Of a stretch of 64,000 nucleotides of DNA, positions 49,224 through 59,149 are shown one piece after another. A program made the position numbers and the translations under genes. A model generated the notes under the pieces. That model had not been told where the DNA came from, ran no database searches, and saw only the letters and a list, made by a program, of their open reading frames with translations. Numbering within the stretch: the stretch's first letter is position 1; every line of letters starts with the position of its first letter. Source of the stretch: Clostridiaceae bacterium (GTDB lineage Bacteria > Bacillota > Clostridia > Oscillospirales > Acutalibacteraceae); contig JAEEYU010000007.1 in NCBI GenBank assembly GCA_016288315.1, forward strand, positions 1-64,000, read 5' to 3'.

Positions 49224-50021
49224 ATGAGAAGAACACTCGCTTTATTCCTTGCGGTTCTCACCGCATTTTTATGCTTCGCAATCTGCGCCCGCGCAGGAGC
49301 TCCCGAGGCGGACGGCACAGAGATTTCGGCTCAGGATGACTATCTGACAGATCCCGAAAATCCTCTCGACCCGGAGAATCCGCTCGACCCCGAAAACCCT
49401 GAAAACCCCGTGGATCCCGAGAATCCCACAGATCCCGAGAACCCCGTGGAGCCCGAGCCCGAAAAGCCCGACAACCCCAATGAATACGCAGAGATGTATC
49501 TCATCTCCTACTGGAATGTTGCATCGCCCCACGTTTTTGTTTATTTCAAAAACCTCACCTCGCACGACATAACAGTCGGTGCCTGCACCGTCCCCGAAGG
49601 CGGCTGCGTTTCGGTGGCAACTCTCGGTCTTTCCACCATGGACGGCGATGGAGCCGGTATCTATTATAACATGGAGCGCTACCGCATAGGTCAGGATCAC
49701 AAGTATCCGCTTGTTCTTCTGCTTAAAAAGGTGGTTTCAAAGGCGGAGCTTCAGAAGGTGACGAACTTCATTCTCAACAACAATAAGTGGGAGTTCTTCC
49801 TGTTCAACTGCGGTTGGTTTGCCGCAAAATGCTGGAATGCGGGCGGCGGCTCATACCTTGTGCCGATTACCGTTTTCCCGACAATTCTCCGCATACAGAT
49901 GCTTCTTCACCGCCCCGCCAAAAAGATTGTGCCCGAACCGGCCGGAAGGAACGAGGTTTTCAGGCAGGTAGGTAGCGGCAGCGGAGCAACGCTCAAGATT
50001 GCCGACGACAAGTCGCTGTAA
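49224..50021 (+). CDS. Secreted protein with a DPENP repeat linker and a putative permuted papain-like domain
   Basis: Signal peptide, repeat linker, 'SPHVFVYFKN' and 'FFLFNCGWFAAKCWNAGGG'. Confidence 0.55.
   Translation: MRRTLALFLAVLTAFLCFAICARAGAPEADGTEISAQDDYLTDPENPLDPENPLDPENPENPVDPENPTDPENPVEPEPEKPDNPNEYAEMYLISYWNVASPHVFVYFKNLTSHDITVGACTVPEGGCVSVATLGLSTMDGDGAGIYYNMERYRIGQDHKYPLVLLLKKVVSKAELQKVTNFILNNNKWEFFLFNCGWFAAKCWNAGGGSYLVPITVFPTILRIQMLLHRPAKKIVPEPAGRNEVFRQVGSGSGATLKIADDKSL
49350..49476 (+). repeat. Degenerate tandem repeat encoding DPENP(L/V/T)
   Basis: Repeats of GAtCCcGAgAAtCCc-type codons giving DPENPLDPENPLDPENPENPVDPENPTDPENPVEPEPEKP. Confidence 0.9.
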
Positions 50022-50048
50022 TCAGGATAACGGAATAACATAAAAAAA

Positions 50049-50078
50049 CACGGCGGGGCATTCACCCCGCCGTTAAAA
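50049..50078. terminator. Bidirectional terminator between convergent genes
   Basis: ACGGCGGGG-CATT-CACCCCGCCGT. Confidence 0.85.
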
Positions 50079-50086
50079 TATGTTTA

Positions 50087-51265
50087 TTATTCAAGCCCCC
50101 GCAGCATCTGTGCCGTTTCAAGGTAAAATGCGCGGGTTTTTTCTTTGTTTGCAAACAGGCCGATAGCCGTGCCGTGGTCGCCCGTCTGCACCGGCATAAC
50201 GTTCCAGATTCCCTTTGCGGGCACGCCTTTTCCGTCAAAATCGGCGTGCTCCTCGCCCAGAGGGTATTTCTCCGAAACGGTGTTGCAAAGCAGGTCGTTC
50301 GGTCTCCACTCGTCGTCATAGACCTGCCCCGTCTTTTCGTTGGTAAACTGCCTCTGGTGCGCTATCCAGAAGCCGAGCGGCACAATAATCGGGTTCGATT
50401 TTGCAAGCGGCATAGTCAGCCCCGTTATTCTGCCCTTTTTTGTCGAGTCAAACGGGAACGAGAAATAATAAATACTCCCCGCGGTCTTCACTTTGCTGTT
50501 GAATTCAAGAATATTCTCCGGCAGAAGGTCGTTTTCGCAGGTGTCTTTGCTGTTTTTCAGAAAAGTCCTGACCGAGCGCAGATATCTGTCGGCATCCTTC
50601 TGACCGGGCGTGTCGGAGAGCCCGAACTGCTCGAGGTGGAAGTCAACCATTCTGCCGTTCAGAAATGACCTGCCCGCCGCTCCCGTGTAGAGCGCCGTCA
50701 TAACAAGCGTTATGTCAAAAAGGCGGGTTGCCTTTACAAATTTGTAAATTGACGAGGAGTTGTGCGGGGTGCAGATTGTCGTGACGCTCGCAACAAGATT
50801 CTCTTTACCTCCCGTAAAAAGCGGAGAAACATCCTCTCCCGAAGCGTCTCTTTCCTCCTGACATCCGTTTGCCAGCAGATGCACAAGCAGGCGGATTGTG
50901 TTGCCGCCGAAGGAGTGCCCTATCAGGTGAATCTTTCTGATATTTCCGTCTTTGTCCTCTTCGCCCCAGCCCCCGCAAAGCGGTTTTGTGTATGTTCTGC
51001 CGAAGCGTCTGTGCCCGAATTTTCTGCTGTGCGCCTCGCCGTAATCAACGGTTGAACCCGTCAGCTGCGCATAGAGCTCGCACGCCCTGTCCCACGCGCT
51101 CGAAACGGGACCGACCGAGGCGGAATACGCCTCAAACCCTTCGCGGCGCAGGTAGCTCATAAGGTCGCCCGTGGTGGCTCCCCAGTAGGGCAGCACGCCG
51201 TTTATCCCTTCGCCGCCGCCCCAGCCGTTAAAGCCGTGAACAAAAATGAGCGGGTAAAAATTCAA
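50087..51265 (-). CDS. Lipase, family I.5-like alpha/beta hydrolase
   Basis: 'PLIFVHGFNGWG...YWGA', nucleophile elbow 'LIGHSFGGNT'. Confidence 0.85.
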   Translation of the reverse strand: MNFYPLIFVHGFNGWGGGEGINGVLPYWGATTGDLMSYLRREGFEAYSASVGPVSSAWDRACELYAQLTGSTVDYGEAHSRKFGHRRFGRTYTKPLCGGWGEEDKDGNIRKIHLIGHSFGGNTIRLLVHLLANGCQEERDASGEDVSPLFTGGKENLVASVTTICTPHNSSSIYKFVKATRLFDITLVMTALYTGAAGRSFLNGRMVDFHLEQFGLSDTPGQKDADRYLRSVRTFLKNSKDTCENDLLPENILEFNSKVKTAGSIYYFSFPFDSTKKGRITGLTMPLAKSNPIIVPLGFWIAHQRQFTNEKTGQVYDDEWRPNDLLCNTVSEKYPLGEEHADFDGKGVPAKGIWNVMPVQTGDHGTAIGLFANKEKTRAFYLETAQMLRGLE

Positions 51266-51280
51266 ACAAATCTCTCCTTT

Positions 51281-52447
51281 TTAATATTCCGTGTCCATCG
51301 CTATCTGCAGGGTGTAGCCGGGGAATTCCCTCTGCACCTCTTCGCAGATTTCTGCGTGAACGGCGTTCCTGTCGGGAGCGTCAAAGCTCACAACAATATC
51401 AAAACGGATGGTTTTTTCTTTTTCATCAAGATAAAATCCGTGCAGCTCGGTTACATACGGATTCTTTCCGGTAATTTCCGCTATCTTCTCCCTCGCCGCT
51501 ATTGCCTCGGGATTTTTCGTGTTGACGCTGTAGATTCCCACGCCCGTGAGAATCACGTCATATTTCTCATAGACCTCAACCGTCACCCTGCGTATAAGCT
51601 GATCCAGGTCGTCGGCGCTCAGCGTGTCGGGTATTTCAATATGCACGCTGCCCGTGTAGGTGTCGGGGCCGTAGTTGTGAAGCACAAGGTCGTAGGCGCC
51701 GCTGATTTCGGGGAAGGAGAGCACAGTGTTTTTGATGTTCTGCGCAAGCTCCGGCTCTGCGCTCTCGCCGAGTATTTTGGAGAGTGTCTCGCGCAGCATG
51801 TCAATTCCGGATTTTACGATTATCACGCCGATTACCGCACCGAGCCACGCCTCAAGCGAGATGTGCAGCAGCAGGTAAACAACTGCGGCGGCAAGGGTTG
51901 ACGCCGAGATTACCGAGTCGAGCAGGGCGTCTTTGCCCGAGTTCACGAGCGAGTCGGAGTTGACCTTTTCGCCCGTGCGCTTTACAAAAAAGCCGAGCAC
52001 GATTTTTGTGATTACAGCCGCAATAACTATAATCAGAGAGGCGGTCGAATATTCGGGAGTTACGGGGTGAATTATCTTTTTGACCGACTCGACAAAGGCG
52101 GTTATTCCCGCATAAAGAACAAGCACCGAAATAACCATGGCGCTTAAATATTCCGCTCTGCCGTGACCGAACGGATGCTTTTTGTCGGCAGGTCTGCCGG
52201 CATATTTTGCGCCGATTATGGTAATAACCGAGCTTGCCGCATCGCTTATGTTGTTGACTGCGTCGGTCGTGATGGCTATGGAGTGCGACACCATGCCGAC
52301 GAACGCCTTGAACGCCGCGAGCAGAACGTTTACCGTAACGCCGATTATTCCCGTGCGCACTATTGTTCTGTCACGCGGAACAGCTGCTGATTTCATCTGC
52401 TCAACGGCGGATTCTTCTCTCTCCCGAGTGATGTTGTTTTCAGACAT
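51281..52447 (-). CDS. Cation diffusion facilitator family transporter
   Basis: 'SIAITTDAVNNISDAASSVITIIG', 'KKHPFGHGRAEYLSAM'. Confidence 0.93.
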   Translation of the reverse strand: MSENNITREREESAVEQMKSAAVPRDRTIVRTGIIGVTVNVLLAAFKAFVGMVSHSIAITTDAVNNISDAASSVITIIGAKYAGRPADKKHPFGHGRAEYLSAMVISVLVLYAGITAFVESVKKIIHPVTPEYSTASLIIVIAAVITKIVLGFFVKRTGEKVNSDSLVNSGKDALLDSVISASTLAAAVVYLLLHISLEAWLGAVIGVIIVKSGIDMLRETLSKILGESAEPELAQNIKNTVLSFPEISGAYDLVLHNYGPDTYTGSVHIEIPDTLSADDLDQLIRRVTVEVYEKYDVILTGVGIYSVNTKNPEAIAAREKIAEITGKNPYVTELHGFYLDEKEKTIRFDIVVSFDAPDRNAVHAEICEEVQREFPGYTLQIAMDTEY

Positions 52448-52946
52448 TGTTACCTCTCCTCTCTTTAAGAACTTCTTTGCCGCACTTGCCCGTCAGGTGC
52501 AAAACGGTTATTTCAACGCAGAGCATCGTGCCTGCGGCTATGACCTCATCCGTCTCCTTTTTGCACTCCTGCGGAAAGTCGCGCGAATATTTTTCACCGA
52601 CAAGGCCTGCGATTTTTCTCAGCCCCGCCTCGTCGTCAACAATTCTCGCTTCGCCGAAGGCGATAACGCTTATGTATGCCGTCGTTCTCTCACGGGGCAT
52701 AACGTCGTCGCGCGAAACCACGCAGAACGACACCTTCGGGTTGTTCTTTATTGCGTCAATCTTGTGACCCTGCCTTGCGCAGTGAAAATAGATTTTTCCG
52801 TCTTTATAAACGTGGCTTACCGGCACCGCATACGGAAAACCGCCGTCGCCCGTCACTGCAAGCACGCCGTGCGTTGCCTCACTCAGTATCTTTTCGCTCT
52901 CTTCAACCGTGAGCTGCTGCCCTTTCCGCCTCATATCGCGAAACAT
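52440..52946 (-). CDS. Pyridoxamine 5'-phosphate oxidase family (NimA-like)
   Basis: 'MRRKGQQLTVEESEKILSEATHGVLAVTGDGGFPYAVPVSHVYKDGKIYFHCARQGHKIDAIKNNPKVSFCVV'. Confidence 0.9.
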   Translation of the reverse strand: MFRDMRRKGQQLTVEESEKILSEATHGVLAVTGDGGFPYAVPVSHVYKDGKIYFHCARQGHKIDAIKNNPKVSFCVVSRDDVMPRERTTAYISVIAFGEARIVDDEAGLRKIAGLVGEKYSRDFPQECKKETDEVIAAGTMLCVEITVLHLTGKCGKEVLKERRGNNV

Positions 52947-52985
52947 TTTACCATCTCCGTTTTTGTGTTATATGCCGGTTTATCG

Positions 52986-54341
52986 TTATCCGTTCCCGTC
53001 CGCAGGCGTAAAATCCTTCCTCGCCCTGAAATAGAACATCAGCAGCACAAAGAACGTCACGCCCCACGACAGCGGGTATGACCAGTAGAGGAAGATGAGC
53101 GTTCTGTTGAGCGGAAGCACGAAGAACACCCAGAGTATTCTCAGCCCGCAGGCAAGAAGGAGCGAGATAAGCATCGGCTCCACGCTTCTGCCCATACCTC
53201 GCAGCTGGCAACCGCCCACATCCATAAGCGAGCAGAACACAAAGAACGGCATAATAAAACGCATTCTCTGCAGGGCTATTGCCGCTACCGCCGCGTCCTT
53301 GGTGAAGATTGCCGTAATCTGCCGCGCCAGCACAAAGCCCGTCATCTCAATGCTTATTGCTACCATCGCGGCGCACAGCAGGCAGATTCTGTAAACCCTG
53401 CCCACGTTTTCATACTTCTTTGCGCCTATGTTCTGCGAGGTGAACGTCATTGTCGTCTGCGCGACGGCGTTTGTGCAGGTGTAGATGTAGCCGTCAAAAT
53501 TCGAGCCTGCGGCTATGCCCGCCATGGCGGCGGAGCCGAAGGAGTTTACGTTGCTCTGAATAATTATATTTGAAACGGAGAACAGCATATTCTGCAGCCC
53601 CGCCGGTATTCCTATCCTTAAAATCGCCTTTATTTCGGCGGAGTGAAAGCGCAGCTCCTTTATTTTCAGGCGGCAGTCGCCTTCAAGACGGCAGAGATAG
53701 ATGACGGCCGCAACGGCGGCGAGCGCCTGCGAAATAACAGTGGGTATCGCAACCCCCGCCACCCCCATTTTAAGCACAATAACAAAAAAGAGGTTTAAAA
53801 GAACATTTACAAGCCCCGTCGTCGATAAAATGATGAAGGGGCTTTTCGTGTCGCCCGTCGCCCTTATCACCGATGCGCTGAAGTTGTAAATCAGCAGGGC
53901 GGGAGCGCCTAAAAAATAGAGCTTGAGGTAGAGTGATGCAAGCTCAATAACATCCGGCGGCACCTTCATAAGTTTAAGCATCTGCGTGCTGCCGAAAAAA
54001 CCGAGAACGCACAGAAAAACGCCCGACACCGCCGAGAGCAGAATGGCAGTGTGAACGCAGTCGTGTGTTTTCCCGCTGTTTCTTTCGCCTATGTGTTTTG
54101 CGGTTATTACCCCGCTGCCCATCGACATTCCGATAAACAGGTTCACAAAGAGGTTGACCAGCGAGCCCGTCGAGCCGACAGCCGCCAGCGCCTCCTTGCC
54201 CACGAACCTGCCCACAACCGCAATATCGGCGGAGTGGTAGAGCAGCTGAAGAAGCCCCGTAAACATAAGCGGAACCGCAAAGACCATTATTTTTTTGAAA
54301 AACGGCCCCTGCGTCATATCAATCTGATTTTTACGTGTCAT
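52986..54341 (-). CDS. MATE family efflux transporter
   Basis: 'PLMFTGLLQLLYHSADIAVVGRFVGKEALAAVGSTGSLVNLFVNLFIGMSMGSGVITAKHIG'. Internal ATG preferred, which avoids overlap with the upstream gene. Confidence 0.93.
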   Translation of the reverse strand: MTRKNQIDMTQGPFFKKIMVFAVPLMFTGLLQLLYHSADIAVVGRFVGKEALAAVGSTGSLVNLFVNLFIGMSMGSGVITAKHIGERNSGKTHDCVHTAILLSAVSGVFLCVLGFFGSTQMLKLMKVPPDVIELASLYLKLYFLGAPALLIYNFSASVIRATGDTKSPFIILSTTGLVNVLLNLFFVIVLKMGVAGVAIPTVISQALAAVAAVIYLCRLEGDCRLKIKELRFHSAEIKAILRIGIPAGLQNMLFSVSNIIIQSNVNSFGSAAMAGIAAGSNFDGYIYTCTNAVAQTTMTFTSQNIGAKKYENVGRVYRICLLCAAMVAISIEMTGFVLARQITAIFTKDAAVAAIALQRMRFIMPFFVFCSLMDVGGCQLRGMGRSVEPMLISLLLACGLRILWVFFVLPLNRTLIFLYWSYPLSWGVTFFVLLMFYFRARKDFTPADGNG

Positions 54342-54342
54342 A

Positions 54343-55533
54343 TTATTCGTTGTAAGGCAGGGCGGCGGGCAGTGTCGCGCCCCCGCCGTTTTCATCTGGG
54401 AACGGAGTCAGGCAGTCATCCCTGACGGCGTCTCTCTCTTCGGGAATGCGGAAATCGGGAACCCTGAAATTCTCGCCGTGGTTAAGACAGCTCCTCCAGC
54501 CGAGTATGGCGGTCGCCGACATATTGACCGCTCTGTAAACGTCAAAAAACGGCTGTTTTCCGTTTAAAAGATATTCCTTTATATTCTGCACAACGCGGTA
54601 GTCTCCGCCGCCGTGCCCGGCATTTTTCGCCTTTTCATCGTCGTCAAAAACGGGTTCAATCAGCGCAACATTTGCATCCTGCCCCGCCGGCTTCGTGTGG
54701 TTGTGCCAGAACTGACGCACCTTCCCGTCGGGGATGTAGCCGCCCGTCTCAACACCGCTGACATCGCCGCACACACGGTATCTGCCGTAATCCGACGCCA
54801 TCGCCGTGCAGCCCGTAAACCTCGATGTCATGCCGTTAGTCATCTCGCACAGCATGTGCGCCGCTCCGTCGTAGTTGTGCCTCCAGGAGCGTATTTCATA
54901 GAGCAGGTCAGAGTGCGCCGCCCTTGCCGAGACATAGCGCACCTCGCTCTTTGTAATATACATAACGGGTCCCAGCGAGTGCGTGAGGTAGTAGGTCCTC
55001 GGCAGCCAGGCGCGCCAGTGGTATTTTCCCGGAGTCAGGCGTTTCAGCTCGTCGTTGTTGCCGCAGTGGTTGTATTCCCCCTCTGCGTAGAGCAGCGACC
55101 CGAGCGCTCCCTGCTGCGTAATCTCCTCCATTTTGAGCATCCCGTTCATAAACGGATAGTTTTCACACAGCATATATTTTCTGCCCGTTCTCTCGACCGC
55201 CTCAACAAGCTCAACACACTCTCCGAGCGTTGAAGCCGCCGTGCATTCGCTGAAAACATCCAGCCCCGCCTCCATCGCCTTTACGGCGAAGGGGGCGTGC
55301 TGATGAAAATAGTTTGCAAGAAAAACGGCGTTCATCCCGTTTTCTCTTCCCTTTGCGAGGAAGGTGTCAAAATCCCTGTATTTCGGGATTTTTTCAAGCC
55401 GTTCGTCCTCGCAGAGCGAGTCAATGTTTTTGTCGCAGATTGCCGTTATTTCAATTTCGGGCTCGTCAAGCATAAGCCCTATGTATGAGTTGCCTCTCCA
55501 GGCGCCGAAAACGCCCATTTTTATCGAAGCCAT
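54343..55533 (-). CDS. Gfo/Idh/MocA family oxidoreductase
   Basis: N-terminal Rossmann region plus 'AVFLANYFHQHAPFAVKAMEAGLDVFSECTAASTLGECVELVEA'. Confidence 0.85.
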   Translation of the reverse strand: MASIKMGVFGAWRGNSYIGLMLDEPEIEITAICDKNIDSLCEDERLEKIPKYRDFDTFLAKGRENGMNAVFLANYFHQHAPFAVKAMEAGLDVFSECTAASTLGECVELVEAVERTGRKYMLCENYPFMNGMLKMEEITQQGALGSLLYAEGEYNHCGNNDELKRLTPGKYHWRAWLPRTYYLTHSLGPVMYITKSEVRYVSARAAHSDLLYEIRSWRHNYDGAAHMLCEMTNGMTSRFTGCTAMASDYGRYRVCGDVSGVETGGYIPDGKVRQFWHNHTKPAGQDANVALIEPVFDDDEKAKNAGHGGGDYRVVQNIKEYLLNGKQPFFDVYRAVNMSATAILGWRSCLNHGENFRVPDFRIPEERDAVRDDCLTPFPDENGGGATLPAALPYNE

Positions 55534-55547
55534 AAAACGCCTCCGTC

Positions 55548-57071
55548 TTATTCGGCAGTTGTGTTCTCCCCGTTTGCGATGTTCTCGTTTTCAATATGGC
55601 GCTCGGCACGCATCTGCTCGAGCTCCTCATACATCTTCGCCTTCGTTTCGCCCTCAACGTTGTAGAGCGTCTTGAGGATGAGCGCTTTGAGCAGGTTGCT
55701 TAAAGCGTAGCCGAAAAGCAGGAAGGCGAGCAGCCACAGGCAGGTTTTCAGGTATGTGGGCTGCGCCTGCATGGTCTTTACAAGGTCGCCCTCTGCGGAT
55801 GACTGATAGCCGACCCACGCAATAAGGAAGGGGATTGCAAGCTCCTTGAGATAGTTGAGACCGGTGTTTATCCAGCCGGGGACTATGCCCTGAATCGCTT
55901 CCATACGGTCGCCCGTCTGCCACTCAAGGTAGTCGTAGTATTCAACGTTGAAGTGCGAGTTTGAAAGTTCCTGAACGCCTATGCCAACACCGAACAGGAA
56001 ATAGAACGCATAGAAGAAAATGCTGTTCCAGCCCGAGAAGAACATAAGGCCCATCTTTGCCTCCAGGAAGCAGATGAGGAACAGAACGCCCGCCGAAACA
56101 AGCGAGTAGGGTCCGCAGAATTTAAGCAGCTTTGTCGGCTCGTGCTTCTGCGAGAGCTTTGCCGTAAGCACGTTGCCCACAACCGTTCCCACGGCGGTGG
56201 GAAGGGTGAGAAGCAGGTTCTTGGAGGAGCCGACGGTTATGGCGGCAAGGAAGGTGCTGAATTTGCCCAGAGCCGCAAAGTTGTTTACCCACGCCATATA
56301 CTGATAGGCGCGGTAGTTTCTGTATTTGAAAAGGGTGAAAAGCTGTTTTGAAATCCTGACCTTTTCTTTTTTCGGCAGTTCAATACGCTCATGGCAGAAA
56401 AGACCGCACATAAGGTTGCCGAATGCGGTGACTATTGCCGCAACAACCGCAAGCGTCATATACATAGCGTTCTTGTCGTCGCTGAAAAGTCCGTAAACAA
56501 AGGTGCCGAGGTAAGCCGCGCCGTAGCCGATATAATAGGAGAGTTGCCATACGGTGGCAACCGTCTTTTTCTCCTTCGGGTTGGGCGAAATAACCTGCGC
56601 CACATTCTGACCGACGTTGTTGAACGCATTGAAAACAGTCTGGCAAAGCGCCACGCCGTAACGCCAGATAATCATTTTCTCAACGGGCCAGCCCTTGGGA
56701 ACATAGAAGAAAAGAACGGTCAGCGTGAAAATCGGGAGAAGGCAGATTATATACCACTGACGGTATCTGCCCCAACGGCTCTTCCACTTCTGAACCACAA
56801 TGCCTACAACTATGCCGATTAAAATACCCGCAACAGTCGTGAGCGTCGTCTGCACCGCAAGAATCTTCGCTATTCTGTCGGAATCAACGCCGACAGGCCC
56901 GAAATACAGCTCGTGCAGGAAGGCGGCGGCAAGTGTGCCCGTAAGGGTTGTGCCGAACATTCCGCCTATACGCGCAAGCATAAGGCAGACGTATTCGAAC
57001 TTCGTTACGTTCTTTGCGCGGTCTGCAGGCAACGCATTGTCGGGGGCTTGCTGAATTGTGTTGTTTTCCAT
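55548..57071 (-). CDS. MFS/GPH-type sugar transporter
   Basis: Polytopic, 'KWKSRWGRYRQWYIICLLPIF' GPH-like loop motif. Confidence 0.8.
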   Translation of the reverse strand: MENNTIQQAPDNALPADRAKNVTKFEYVCLMLARIGGMFGTTLTGTLAAAFLHELYFGPVGVDSDRIAKILAVQTTLTTVAGILIGIVVGIVVQKWKSRWGRYRQWYIICLLPIFTLTVLFFYVPKGWPVEKMIIWRYGVALCQTVFNAFNNVGQNVAQVISPNPKEKKTVATVWQLSYYIGYGAAYLGTFVYGLFSDDKNAMYMTLAVVAAIVTAFGNLMCGLFCHERIELPKKEKVRISKQLFTLFKYRNYRAYQYMAWVNNFAALGKFSTFLAAITVGSSKNLLLTLPTAVGTVVGNVLTAKLSQKHEPTKLLKFCGPYSLVSAGVLFLICFLEAKMGLMFFSGWNSIFFYAFYFLFGVGIGVQELSNSHFNVEYYDYLEWQTGDRMEAIQGIVPGWINTGLNYLKELAIPFLIAWVGYQSSAEGDLVKTMQAQPTYLKTCLWLLAFLLFGYALSNLLKALILKTLYNVEGETKAKMYEELEQMRAERHIENENIANGENTTAE

Positions 57072-57094
57072 AGTTTTCCTCCGCTGTTTTTATT

Positions 57095-59149
57095 TTAATT
57101 CATTGCCTTTGAAAACATTTCATTTATTTTTAAGCGAAGACCTCTGTAGTCCTCGCCTTCGAGCGCGGGATTTTCTTTAAGCATATCCGTCGCCGCCTTT
57201 CTCGTCTCACGCAAAACTGCGGTGTCGGTCATCATATCCGCAATCTTCAGGTCAGGCAGACCGTGCTGCCTCGAGCCGAAGAAGTCGCCGGGTCCCCTCT
57301 GCTTCAAATCCTCATCCGCTATTTTAAAGCCGTCCGTCGTCGAGCACATAACCTTAAGGCGGTGCACCGCCTCCTCGTTTTGTGCGTCCGAAACAAGAAC
57401 GCAGGTCGATTTGAACGAGCCCCTGCCGATTCTGCCCCTGAGCTGATGAAGCTGTGAGAGACCGAACCGCTCCGCGTTCTCAATAACCATAATAACCGCG
57501 TTGGGAACGTCAATTCCCACCTCAATAACCGTCGTGGAAACAAGCAGCTGAATGTTCCCCTTCGCAAACTCGCTCATAACCGCACGCTTTTCATCCGCCT
57601 TCATCCTGCCGTGCAGAAGCCCCATCGAAAAGCCCCTGAAAAAGCCGTCCGAAAGGTTCCGGTAAAGCTCGTTCGCGGAGATTAATTCCTGCTCCTCGCT
57701 CTCCTCTATAAGCGGGCAGACTATGTAGCCCTGCCTGCCCTCAACAAGGTGCTTCTTGACATAGCCGTAAGCCCTCTCCCGCTTTTCGGAATCGACGGCG
57801 TAGGTCTCGATTTTCTGTCTGCCCTTCGGCAGCTCGTCAAGCACGCTCAGGTCAAGGTCGCTGTATATAATCAGGGCAAGCGTTCTCGGTATGGGCGTAG
57901 CCGACATAACAAGAGTGTGCGGCTGCTCCCCCTTCTCGCCGAGCGCCGTGCGCTGGTTTACACCGAAGCGGTGCTGCTCGTCCGTGATTACAAGCCCGAG
58001 CTTTTTAAACTCAACATCCTTCTGAATAAGGGCGTGCGTGCCTACGGCAAAAGCTGTCTCCCCCGTCACAAGACGTTTTTTGATTGCCTTTTTCTCCGCC
58101 GCGGGCGTCGAGCCCGTAAGCAGCTCGACCTTTATATCCGTCCCCTCAAAGAATCTGAGGAAGGTTTTGTAATGCTGCTGTGCGAGCACCTCCGTAGGCG
58201 CCATAAGCGCACTCTGCCAGCCGTTCCTTGCCGCGTTGTAAACAAGGGCGGCGGCAACAGCCGTCTTGCCCGAGCCGACGTCGCCCTGAAGCAGGCGGTT
58301 CATCGGCACACGCAGCTTCATATTCTCAACGCACTCGGCTACCGCCCTCTTCTGTGCGCCGGTCATTTCAAACGGCAAAAGGGAGAAAAACTCCGCCGTG
58401 AAATCTCCCGGAATAACGCAGGCGGTGGTTTTGCTGTTTTTGCTCTTTAAGCGCATAAGCCCTATCTGAAGCATCAGCAGCTCCTCGAATATCAGCCGCC
58501 TCTTCGCCTCAAGCAGCATGTCCTCGTTTTCGGGCGCGTGCATGTTGCGAAGCGCCCTTTCAAGCGGCATAAGGCAGTAGGCGTTTCTCAGGCGTTCGGG
58601 CAGGGCGTCGTCAAGCTGCGTGCAGTCAAGCGCCGTGTGAATCAGCTTCTCAATCGCCTTGGAGTTGAGCCCCTCCGTCTGCCTGTAAACGGGGCGTATC
58701 CTCTTGCCGCTCTCTGCCTTTTCAAAGGCGGGCGCTGTCATTTCCGCCGTGTAGGCCCGTATTTTGACCTTGCCTGCGAAGATGTATTCCTCTCCCTCTT
58801 CCAGCAGGTCTTTGACATATTTATTGTTGAAAAACGTCAGGTTCATCAGCATAAAGCCGTCTGTCACCTTCGTTTTGTAGATTGTCATACCCTTGCGTAT
58901 CTTGTGCTCGGTAACGGGCATACAAACAGTTGCCCTTATGACGTTGACCTCATCCTCGACGGCGTCGGCTATCATAACCGTTTTGCTTCTGTCGTCGTAT
59001 GCGCGGGGGAAAAGGTAAAGCAAATCCCCGACGGTGAAAATTCCGAGCCGCGCCAGCATGGCGGCCCTTCTTTCACCGACACCCTTGAGATATTTTACCG
59101 GCGTAGCGGTTTTAAGGGCAGTCTGTTTCGGGGAATCAGTCAAAATCAT
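57095..59149 (-). CDS. recG: ATP-dependent DNA helicase RecG
   Basis: 'LLQGDVGSGKTAVAAAL', 'TDEQHRFGVNQR', 'LVMSATPIPRTLAL', 'QLHQLRGRIGRG'. Confidence 0.96.
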   Translation of the reverse strand: MILTDSPKQTALKTATPVKYLKGVGERRAAMLARLGIFTVGDLLYLFPRAYDDRSKTVMIADAVEDEVNVIRATVCMPVTEHKIRKGMTIYKTKVTDGFMLMNLTFFNNKYVKDLLEEGEEYIFAGKVKIRAYTAEMTAPAFEKAESGKRIRPVYRQTEGLNSKAIEKLIHTALDCTQLDDALPERLRNAYCLMPLERALRNMHAPENEDMLLEAKRRLIFEELLMLQIGLMRLKSKNSKTTACVIPGDFTAEFFSLLPFEMTGAQKRAVAECVENMKLRVPMNRLLQGDVGSGKTAVAAALVYNAARNGWQSALMAPTEVLAQQHYKTFLRFFEGTDIKVELLTGSTPAAEKKAIKKRLVTGETAFAVGTHALIQKDVEFKKLGLVITDEQHRFGVNQRTALGEKGEQPHTLVMSATPIPRTLALIIYSDLDLSVLDELPKGRQKIETYAVDSEKRERAYGYVKKHLVEGRQGYIVCPLIEESEEQELISANELYRNLSDGFFRGFSMGLLHGRMKADEKRAVMSEFAKGNIQLLVSTTVIEVGIDVPNAVIMVIENAERFGLSQLHQLRGRIGRGSFKSTCVLVSDAQNEEAVHRLKVMCSTTDGFKIADEDLKQRGPGDFFGSRQHGLPDLKIADMMTDTAVLRETRKAATDMLKENPALEGEDYRGLRLKINEMFSKAMN

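Noticed and set aside
49350-49476. Short tandem repeats considered as a CRISPR or VNTR
   Set aside because: No spacers, and the repeats stay in frame encoding a Pro-rich linker of a secreted protein.
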